Source: Paracentrotus lividus (lineage: Eukaryota > Echinodermata > Echinoidea > Camarodonta > Echinidae). Taken from it: a DNA stretch of 64,000 bases. The notes below the pieces were generated by a model. It saw only the letters and a program-made list of their open reading frames with translations, did not search any database and had not been told where the DNA came from. The position numbers and the translations under genes were made by a program. The stretch covers positions 21,343,208-21,407,207 of the forward strand of contig CALNVZ010003430.1 of the NCBI GenBank assembly GCA_940671915.1, written 5' to 3'. Each line of letters opens with the position of its first letter. The stretch's first letter is position 1. This document shows positions 50,746 to 62,700 of the stretch, in pieces.

Positions 50746-53700
50746 CTAGAAGATAAATATAGGAGAGAAGAACAAGGGTTATACACAGAACTCTACTATA
50801 TGGAAAGGGTGTAGCGACTTCCACGAAAATCAAGAATCAGAGTCAACTGCAGCGCAAGTGGGCAATTTGAGACACACTCAGTTTGATTTATAATATTAAA
50901 GGGAGAGCAATCTGAGCAACACTCTCATCGACTGTGTGTTATAAATAGCTAGTTTTAAAGTGTACTTTTTGAGATAACTATTAACACAATGGTTTAAATT
51001 TTAACCTACAATTTAATTTGTATTGTGAAATTGAAATGCCTTGAGGGGAAAAGTATGTGGTTTGTTTCTTAGCAACATAATTATCATGATGTGAATTCAC
51101 TGAGTAGTGAAAAAGTGTGTTTTCATTCAAATGGGCCTAAATTATAAGACTACACTATCAGGATGTTGCATTATGGGTTAGGAATCGGGGCAGAATCTTG
51201 TAGTTGGGGACTTGAGGTGGTGCTATACAAGGCTGCTAGTTCGTACTGGCTTTAAATGATGCTGATATGAAAACAACCCTGAAAATTAAGTCACATTTTA
51301 CACTAAAAAAGAAATTGAAATGGTTGCTGCGGCTTTGAAGTCATAGGCCCGTATTCACAAAGGTGGATTCTGCAAAATCCACGGATCCGTGGGTTATGTA
51401 AATTTTGTGTAATAACTACGCTTAATTTTAGCGCGTACTGTGAGAAAGGTCCAATATGAATGCGCGATTTTGTCATAACGCGCTAGATTTACGCCAGTTG
51501 CTATGGTTTTGACATAATGGGCCCACTGTTTTGAATTAATGAGTCCACTGTTGAGTCAACGGTTTATTTAATTTAATTTGAATAAACAGCAGACTTAACC
51601 ATAGCGACAAGCGTAAATGTAGCACTTTGTGACAAAATCGGGCATTCGTATTGGACCTTTCTCACAGTACGCGCTAAAATTAAGCGTAATTATTACACAA
51701 AATTTACATAACCCACAAATCCATGGATTTTGCAGAATCCACCTTTGTGAATTCGGGCCAGAGGCCCGAATTCCCAAACTCAACTGTTTGCAGTGTGTGG
51801 CAGTAAACCTATTTGTCAATAGTTTCTGTATACAGTGAATATTTCGTAGTGTTTTTATTTTTACTTTTGAACGAGAACATTTTCACATCCTGATATTTCT
51901 GTACAAAGTGGATGCAAATACAATAAATTCGCGAAAATATACTCCCGCGAATTCCCCGTTTTGGAGCAAAATTGCAAAAAGTACAGCGTATACAGTAACT
52001 TACATACTCTTTCATCTGTTTCCATTCCTTTTACAATTATTATAACCTAATAATTTATTATACTTACCTCAAAGCACTTCCCAGTTCATCTTCAGAGAGC
52101 TGTAGTATAGGCAAGCCAGCTTTTTCGGATGGCGACGCTTCTTCTTCTTTTCTGTCTACAAAGGCACTGTAGAGCAAATGAGATTCATTTTCAAATTGTA
52201 CATTTTGTGTCCAGTCCATTCCAATTGTATTAAGCACAAATAAAATCAGATTTGCAATTCTCCTACTATAAGAAGTCCAGAGGCCTTCTTTATAATAGAA
52301 GTGGACTCAATTTTTAATTTTAAGGTGTAGATAGAGATAATTTGGTCTTATGATAAGTCGGGAAAACCATTTAATCCTGTTGAGTCCACTCTCATTATAC
52401 AGTCATGGGTACAAAAAAAAATAAATAAAAAAATAAAAAATGACAAAGAAGCAATTTAGTAGGGGTTGTTATTGTTTTGAACAATGGCAAGGCCTACTAA
52501 ATATATATTTAGTACGTCTAACTTTAGTCACCCTTTGGCCATTGTGTCTAAACATCAAACACATGAAAACTCATATATTCAGCTTAGCATTTTACAGGAA
52601 TAAATGACATTTGCTAACCTTTGGTTTGTAAGATTGAAGAGCTTTTGGCCCTCTCTAGATGATTGCAGGGTGGCCAACTGCCTTGCACACATGTACATCT
52701 CACTACCAGGGTACGTTCCCATTGGCACACCCACAGGCATCCTGCAAAACAAAATGGGCATGACATTACAACAGTACGTTCCCATTGGCACACCCACAGG
52801 CATTCTGCAAAACAAAATGGACAAGAAATTATACAAGTGCAGTGGGAAAACAAAACCAAAACCAAAGGAATCGCTTGGTCTAATAATATCAATGAAACAA
52901 GTACGTAATTAGTAAGTTTCAAATTAGATATTCTTCCCCCCCCCCCCTCCATTTTCTTCTACTTGCAGGAATTGCTTCGACTCTCTTTCGGAAATTTCTT
53001 GCCTGATCCATTTATATGTTGTACTTTGGATTATTTTTACCAAAGCAAAAGTTGACCAAAATTAGCAGTGAATTGTATGAAATAACAACTCAAATACTCA
53101 TCACATACAGGTTTTAAAATTAAAGCCAATGAGGCCAATACAACATATTTGTAATCACTTTCCAAAACAAGAAATTAAGGAAAACATATATATGCAGATA
53201 ATTCAGCCAAAATCTGGGATTTTACAAATTTTGTTTAAATTAACTTTATTTGCTCATGTGCAGTTCTATAGACTATTGACATAAGCTACTGTTACAAGCT
53301 ACTGATATAAGCCACTGTTACAAGCTACTGATCCACTGAAATAACTACTTGACCTGCATGCACGTTACAGAAATTTATTTTTGTAAACAAGTAGGAATGC
53401 AACACCTGTGTGTGTTGATTTCAGTTCCTGCCTGAAATGTGCATTTACATTTTTATGAATAGATAAGAATGTATGTCAGCATGCCAGAATGTTGATTGCA
53501 TGTTTGTATTGAAGACAGGGAATTCTGTAATCTACATCGAACTAGAGGTCATAGTGTGGATTCCACTCAAATGAGGAAAAAAATGGAGCCTAAAAAGATT
53601 TATTCTGAATGATTATTATCAAGTGTTAGACAGTTATTGCATATGAATCTTGTGTACAGTTGGTGATGGTTGTTTTTAAAATTTTAGGAAAGCAATTACT

Positions 53701-56700
53701 GTCTTACAATTCATAAGGTGCAAAAAGAAAAATAAATGTTAAGTTGAGTATAGATTACGGTATAGAACTTTGGTACAACAATGTTGCAAAAATATGTGAA
53801 GTAAATTCTACAATCAAACTATGGGCAACTGGGGAACAAGTCATGACTGAATTGCAAATCTGCCAACCAATTCCTTTTGTATCTAATGAATACTTTATAC
53901 TATACATATTATATAGCCTTATTATTTTTCATATTTCAATAAACCTATTTTAAAATTTTGATATTTTTTTCAACTGCACCTCTTCCATGCTCAAATAATT
54001 TATGCATCATAATAAGAAACAGTTACTAATCAAATATTATATCAAAATAAGGAATGTTAAATGACATACTCAGATATTGGCATGTTGGTAGCAATCTCCA
54101 AGTCCAGAAGCTCTTGAAAACCTAGTCTTTGGGATAAACTTTGATGTAATTCCTCACTGAAACGACCTGTCAAAGGATGAAATAAACAAGTATCGAAATA
54201 TTATTCAGGCTGATACAATGCGCTACCATGCTTAAGTTACTTAAATACTGAACACATGGATAATTTGTTATTAAAGTAGGCATAAACTACAAAAGAATAC
54301 ATCATTCAAATCCTGGGATAGGAAATTGTGAAAACTTTGCATAGTTCTATTTCTAGACTTAAAAAATGATGCTATAGCTTGTGAAAATGAGTAATTTTTA
54401 GTAATATTTCAAGCTTGTATTTTTGTCACGATTTATATCATTTCCATACATAAAACCTAAAAGAATTTAATTACATTACATCATATTATTAACCTCAATA
54501 TCATTGTTCTCTATATACTGGCATTAAATAACTTACTATGAAAAACAAGATCATATAGAAAATGATGTCATCTAATTTAGTGATTAATGATGACATTAGT
54601 CTTGTGACAGGGACATCGCTGATTCGAAACCTAGTTGATGTTCTTTAGTAAGGCAACAATCCCCAACCCCAAATCCCCCAGGTTACTTATTCTAAGCATA
54701 TAATTGCTCCCTGGCAGTCAGGAAAATAAATAAACAAATCAACCAATCAAATAATCAACCAATCAATCAATTAATTAATCAATCAAACAAACAATATTTG
54801 ACTGAATCTTTTACCTTGCATAAATGTCTGTAGACAGAAGGCGAGTGAAGGAAGTCCCACTGGCAAGAGTTCACACAGAACAGTTTCATGGGTGTATCTG
54901 TTTTTAAAAATAACAAAATGAAAACATTTCTTCCACAATAATTCATTTGATCAGATATAATCAATCATTATCTTATCTGTCTCATGTTCAATGAGGAATC
55001 AATGTAATATCACACAATTACTGTTACTAAGTTAACCGCACCAAACTTTCCCCCTCCAAATTCAGGTAAATTCAATTATGAATACAATATTAGTGGGAAG
55101 AATTTTTTTTCCTCTCTTTTAGATCCTGAATGAAGCTATTCAATCCCTTTAATATGGTACCTTTTCCCCTCCAACTCACCTCTGCCAACCAGTGAATGCT
55201 ATACCCTTGAAGTGCAGGTGCCCTGTGATTGTTTGAGACAGTTCTCCAGCCCACAGTTCCTGGTTCCTTAGGTGCTCTAGCTCCGGTCTCTCTTCCCCTC
55301 CCCTCCCCCTCCTCTTCCCCTCCCTGTCCTTCTCCCCTGTAACTCACCTCTGCCAACCAGTGAATGCTATACCCTTGAAGTGCAGGTGCTTTGGAATTGT
55401 TCGAGATAGTTCTCCAGCCCACAGCTCCTGGTTCCTTATGTGCTCTAGCTCCGGTGTCAGGAACAGAGTTGGCCCAAAAGCACCTTGGAAAAAAAAGAGT
55501 GGGAAAAAAAAGAAGAAAAAAAAAAAGACTTTAAAGTGACTGTTTAACTTCATTAAGGAGCTTAAAAATAAATCACTCTTCCAGCTAATGCTGTAATCAT
55601 AATTGCAAATCTTTAGGTCAAACAGGAATCGTCTGAAATTTTTAGGCCAAATGTTTATTTAAATGTCGAGATATTGATGAATGGCTATCACTAATTCATA
55701 AGCATACCACGTGTCTCTATAAATAGCACTGCAGTCTATGGAAGAAAAATAATCTGGTATTTCCACTTTTTTTCTTATTGAGAAGCATGTCATGAAGCTA
55801 TGGAAATGAAAATTTTAGGGTTTATGACATGCGCTGAATGTAGGGCCCAATAACTCAACATTTGGCAAGCCTCCACATAGTTACATATTCCCTTCAAGTC
55901 TCCAGACTCAATTAAATGTAAAAGGAGATCCAGACTGGACATATCTTTTATCATTCACCAATATGAAAAAAAAATCTGAATAATCAAGCTCTACAAAACT
56001 TCAAAATACTGTATGATGAGCCAAAATATTTACAAACGAATAATTCATGATTTTAAGGCTTGTAAGGAAAATTGGCGAGCCTGGCTTAATTTCGTGATTT
56101 TTATAGATATTATAGATAGCATTCCATTTAATCGGAAGTTATCAAAATTTATTTAAAACAAAAAAATAAAACCCTCATAAAAATTTCAGCTTATTCATTA
56201 TGCAAGGTTCCACCTCCATCATCGTACCTTTAAAAGCGGAAGCAATCCACACATTTTTGAAGAGTTTACCGTAGAGATCCCACACCTTCTCTGGCATGTT
56301 CAGGTGGAAGTTTTCTGCCGTATCCAGGTAATTCCACACCATTACATCAACTAGCTCGTGTAAATTGGAATCTAAGAAAGAAAGCAAATTACCAAATTAA
56401 ATACAAATATAATTAAATACTATTACAATTAAATACAAATAAAGGCACTTATGAAACAGGTTTTTTGAGAAGTCAACATAAATCTGCTATACTCCGCAAA
56501 ATGTGCACCAGTTAAAAAAAAAAATCATTACCTGTATGGACTAAAATTACAGAAAGTCAAACTTTTTATCCCCTTAATATACATGACAACAGTGGTTACA
56601 AATTTAGGTGATCTGAAACATTATATTAGTTCAAAAGAATATTATCCACAAAACACACAACATTCTGCAACAGAAAATGAATGAATTTTGTCAGTATTTT

Positions 56701-59700
56701 ATTTTTTTCAGCTCAAGTTTGAAGTTTAATCTATAGCATTCTAGATTCGGTTGAAATCTAAATTATTTCAACGAGACCAACCTTTGACAAATTCATACTT
56801 GGCGCTCCTCAGCATATCGTCCCACATAATGGGTCTAATGTCAGGGTATTTTTCCTTGAGGTACAGCAGCACAGACTTGACATGGCTTAGGAACAGACAT
56901 GCAGGCTCTCCATTGAAAACGTCTCTGATCCGCTCAAAGCATTTGGGACATCTTTTCTTCATCCAAACCTGGTTGGATGGAAGAGACAGAGTCAAAAGTC
57001 AGAAGGAAAATGACAAAAATAAAAAAAGACAGGGGGAAAAAAAATCATAAGGAGATAGACAAAGAGAAACACAAAGAGTTCAGAGAAGCTATTAGCGGGG
57101 TATTTATCTACGTTTATAGTGACAGTGAATTCAGGCGGCTTTGGAAAAAACAGGCAGGCTCTCCACTGAAACGATCTTTAAGCAGATCACAACACTGGTA
57201 CATAATTACTTCATCCAAACCCGGTCGGATGGATGAAATAGAGTCCGGAAGGCACTGAGAAAAGCCAGGATGAAAACATCATGCTCACCTCATCTGCACC
57301 TATGTGAAAGTACTTGAGATTTGAGTGCTGTGTCATCACCTGGTCAATCAACGTCATAACCAACTTCATAGAATCTGAAAGGAGACGTTAAACAATATTT
57401 TATGAAAGAGAGAAAATGATATTTCATTCCATTTAACTCTAAATATACCATGGGGAGGGTGTGCCTCTCAGGGCCACACTCATCTTGTCATAGTTTGTGT
57501 ATTAACAAGAAATCTAGCATTAACTTCCAGAATATGTTTGGAAAAAAAGGGGGGGGATCTAATTTTTTCTGACCCCCCCCCCTTTCACTGATCCATCTCT
57601 CCCACTCACACAATGTTTATTTCAGACATTTTTAAGGACTCAAGTGAGTGATGAGGCTCTTTAAACTTATATGCCCATTTCCTCAACACATATACTTTAC
57701 TATTATATAGTTTGCATGAAAAGTGTGTGAAGCTTGTTGCGATGTCAGAAAAATCTTGCACCAGCTTACATATTCTTTGCTCACCAGTTAGGCCTAAAGA
57801 TCTGCATTTTTGTTAATTCTGCATAATTTACTTTTTTAATACTGGCCACTACCTACAAAGTTCAAACTCCTCTGCGATTCTGCCACACACTCGACATTTT
57901 TTATTATTAGTCTCTTCAAATTATCCATCATTTACTTTGCTATTAAAGGGAATCTAGTGTAGTGGGAAGGACTGAGAAAGATGAAGAATTTTTTGGGTGA
58001 GATTTCCTGTTATTTCCATGCTATTTGGGAACAATATCATGATAAGGAGCTCCACAAGAAAGGATTGCTCTTCAATTGCCCTAATAGTCATAATATGACC
58101 TGAAATATGCCCAAACAGCTGCATGTTTGGGTCCCGAACATTTAGTGTTGCCCCACATATGCATTTCTGTGTAAGTGCATGTGACTCAAAGCTGAATTGG
58201 GTTTATTTCTTATCATTTTGGCGATTCCAAAACCTCACAGCACAAAATAATGCTTAGCTGAACTGTTTCAACCTATCCAAATCACATTTACACAGTGTCT
58301 TTCACATTTCTTCACCTCTCCCACTACACTAGATTCTCTTTAAAGTTTATTACTCTATCTGATATCTAACTCCCTCCTTATATTATTGACCTCTCCAACA
58401 ATCTACTGCAGAGTGCAAAACAAATAGGAAATTAGATGCAAACATGTGTATAAAACTATCATTTTAATTTGTCCTGAACAAAGTTGATCATATGGAGATA
58501 GTCCACCCACAATGTCTATTTTCAGGGCGATTCTGATAAGCATCTACATGCAGAAATGCATCTTTTGAATACAAATGTTTTTCTTTATTTATTTCACTTT
58601 TGTATTCATGATTTTTTTTATCAAGCAAGCGGCTTATCCGATGTTTCTGAAGAGAGATAATCCACCCACACGGTTTACATATCTTTGTTTAATAAACACC
58701 CCGATAAGATCATCCAGCAGCATTTGAAATTAAATGAAACAAATGGATCATGTGCTCCTTCATGCTGAATTAAATTTTGACAACTCCATGAATATTTGAC
58801 AATGCACTATTCCAAAGAGACGATCTGAGCTTACAATTAGCATAGCTGATCAAATAACAATAAATCAACAAATATTTAAAAAAAGTGAAAAAGAAACCTA
58901 TTTTAGTACTGTATAGTATTTATTCTTTTTTTCTTCAAAAAACTAACATGAACAATGTAACTGAGCATTGCAATAAAATATTGTACAAATAAAAATTCCT
59001 TGCAGTTACTCCTTCATGTTTAATAAGGGTTTTCCCCCAAAGCTCTTTCTAGTGCCAATATCTCGAAGCATAATCGATCATTATATTGTGCCAATCATTT
59101 CTACTTGGTGCATATTTGATGAAGTCTAAAGATTATTTCACACTCCACTCTGCAAACTAGATGAATCCTCGACTGCACACGGTCAAAATTTATGCCTCCA
59201 ACAATGCCAGCTCAGAAATATGTGGCACATTCATCTATTCATTTTCATTTATACAAAGACATCTTTGACTTTGACCTTTGACCTTGTAAAATGTCCAAAT
59301 CTAATCAGATCATTGTCACCGCAGTATGCACCAATGTACCAAGTATGAGGATGATCTGTCAAACGGTTCTTGAGTTGTCATGCGAACAAGATTTTTTAAA
59401 CAAGGTGGTTCGCGAACCAGGAGTCTCGCCTGATTTCGCTATCAATAAAACACGCAATATGACCTTTTGACCCCTAGATGACCTCTGAACTCATCAACAA
59501 ACAAGTGGTATTAACCAAGGATAATTTATACCAGGGGTGAACAAACTTCCATTTAAAAATGAGTGAAAACTTAACAAAGAGTTTATGAAAAGTAGACCTT
59601 TAAGTTGACCTTTTGACCCCTATATGACCTTTGATCTCATCATCCTCATCAAGGCACATGTGGTATTACCCAAGAATCATTTGTACCAAGTGTGAACACA

Positions 59701-62700
59701 ACTGACGGAGAAATAAAGAAAACAAGTTCAAGAAAAGTTGACCTTCAAGTGACTTTTTGACCCCTATATGACCTTTGATCTCATCCTCATCAACACACAT
59801 GTGGTAAAACCCAAGAATCCTTTGTACCAAGTGTGAACACAATTGACGGAGAAATAAAGAAAACAAAAAGTTTAAGAAAAGTTGACCTTTTGACCCCTAC
59901 ATGACCTTTGATCTCATCACCCTCATCAACACACATGTGGTAATATACCCAAGAATCCCTTGTACCAAGTGTGAACACAATTGATGGAGAAATAAAGAAA
60001 TGACAGCAAGTTTAAGAAAAGTTGACCTTTAAGTGACCTTTTGACCCCTATATGACCTTTGATCTCATCATCCTCACACATGTGGTAATACCCAAGAATC
60101 ATTTGTACCAAGTGTGAGCACAATCGAAGGAGAAATAAAGAAATGAGAGCAAGTTAAACAAAAACTTTAACATTTTTGTAATAGTGTAACAGATGGCCTC
60201 ATATCATTTGACCTTTTGACCCCTAGATTACCTTCGACCCCATCATTCTTATCAACACATATTTGGTATTACCCACATATTATTTGTACCAAGTGTGAAC
60301 AGAAATGATGCAAAAATAAAGAAATGAGAGCAAGTTAAAGAAAAAACTAAAAACTTACATTGTAACAGACCAACAGGAAATGTGATCACTATGTCTCTGC
60401 CGAACTTCGTTCAGACGAGACAAAAACTATTTGACCTCTAAGACATTTGACCTTGTGACACCTAAATCTTCTTGGATCATTGCCACCCCCGTATGCACAC
60501 ATGCACTAAGTATGAAGATGATCCATTAAACGGTTTTTGAGTAATCATGGGACAAACCATTTTCACCTATTTATTGACCTCTGTGAACTTTTACCTTTGA
60601 CGTCATGACCCCAAAATCTCATCAGATCATTGTCACCCCAGTATGCATACATGTACTAAGTATGTAGAAGAGTAATGAAACGGCTCTTGAGTTATGAGAA
60701 CGAGCTATTTTTTCCTTTTTATTGACCTCTGCGACCTTTGACCTTGTGACCCTAAAATCTAATAAGATCATTGTCAGCCCAGTATGCACACATGTACTAA
60801 TAATTAAAATGATCCGTCAAATGGTTAAGTTAATGTGAGAATGAAAGTGGGACGGATGTATGGACCGACGGACAACCTGAAAACATAATGCCTTCAGCGA
60901 GACTTCATCGTGGAGGCATAAAAAAAATTATTTGCCAATCTTGCTCTCTTTCACTGCCTGTCAGAGCTACATACACATACATCGATCTCTTTATACTCCC
61001 ATGAACCACTGACAACAATAAAGTCCGACCTCGCATATCCAGCCATGCAGGGACCAGCTCCCATCTGTTTACATGAAAGCGATACGGCTTGATATGAGAG
61101 TAATGTATGGTACATCAAAGAGTAATATATACAGTCTATCAAATTTTATAGGGCCTTGGGAGAGATAGGCTGAATGATTGAAATTGATCAATGTCTTTTT
61201 TTTTTTTGTGTGGAAGAAATCAAAATATAATAAGTGAGGCTCTCTGGTGAATTTAATCAATAATGAAAGCGGGAGACCGGCAGAGATTCAAACCCAATGG
61301 AAAAATTATAACATTAGAAATTATAACGCAAATACAAGAAAGCATGAATAATAGATACCTTTTGCTCTGTCATTCAATTTTTAGAATGCTTTCAAATCAA
61401 TAGATTTATTTGTCTTGTGACCAAGACATTTGTTTCAGCTGTTTCAATTATATGTGTTATTTACGTTTTAATTTCTAATGTTCTAATTATTCCATAGGGT
61501 AGGCATCTCTGGACTGGTAAGAGGTCTCGGCCGGTTAATAGAGGAGAATTGATAAATGATGGCTGTAATATAAGCGGGGTCGGACTGTATATCAACAGAG
61601 ACAATGAGAAAGAGAGATTAACCAGAATATGTTTAATTACTTACCAGGATTTGATGGGCATACGCTTCTCTTATCCTCAGGATCCTCTCGCAAATGACAG
61701 AACTGTGGATGCTTCAAGACAAACTGAAAGACAAGAGCAAAAGGAAGGGACTTTCTTATTACTTCATTTAGGTCAAATTTTGCTAATTTCTTTTAAAACT
61801 TTTGATCATGTGGATGCTTCAAGACAAACTGAAAAAGAAGAGGTAAAAGATGGGACTCTCTTCTTACTTTATTTAGGTCATTTTGCTAACTACTTTTAAA
61901 TGATTTGATCTTGAGCAAAATGATGTGTTCTTACACTGATTTTTAAACTATTCTGACTTTCCAGAGCAGAAAACTGAACTTTGACCCATTCCCCTTGCCC
62001 CATTCAGACTTACCTCTAAATGACCAAAGGTTTGAACAAGAGGAATAAATTCCAAACACAGGTTCTTGGCTGCTTGTTGCAGGGATACAACATCGCCTAA
62101 ACTGTGTGATTGGAAATAAACAAAAGTGTTAGATGTAAGTTCATGACTTAAGGCATGGAGATACAAAGGATTTTCAGATTTGTGCTTAGTGTGATCGGTT
62201 TTCTGTTTTTACAGAAACGGCAGGAATTCGATAAAGTAATTCAATAACAATCATTAGATAAAGCAATCTTCAATAATGTCAATAAAACATATTGATAAAA
62301 CATAATAAAAGGGCAATCTTGTTCTGCTTTACTTTGTTTTGGACAAATCATACATAAAACCTTTGTATTGAAACACATTGTCCAAGCAGGGTCAAAGTTC
62401 AAAATGTAAATCACCTACCTGTAAACCTGGTCCTCTTTCTGCAGTATCTCTAGATCTCCAGTGTATGGGAAGGTATCTTCATACTCCACTAGAAAGACAG
62501 TAGCACCCACTCCTTAAACATGGCAGCACCTATTAGTATAAGAATTTCGGGGGGGGGGGGGGTTATATTTTTTCTATACAGTCACTCTCATTATAACAGG
62601 CACAGATACCACAAGATGTTAGAACCTGAGAACAGAGCAATTTTCCTAGATCCAATATCAAGGGCAAAAGTCAATGTTAAGTTTCTAACAGGATTTGTTA

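Noticed and set aside
55090-55422. 110-codon minus-strand frame spanning both FTGWQR exon copies
   Set aside because: It is in a different frame from the HEXD protein and repeats itself because the exon is duplicated; the family motif is in the other frame.
59465-60330. Small minus-strand frames with repeated CSHLVQ and YHMCVDE words
   Set aside because: They follow the minisatellite period and change frame between units; non-coding tandem repeat.
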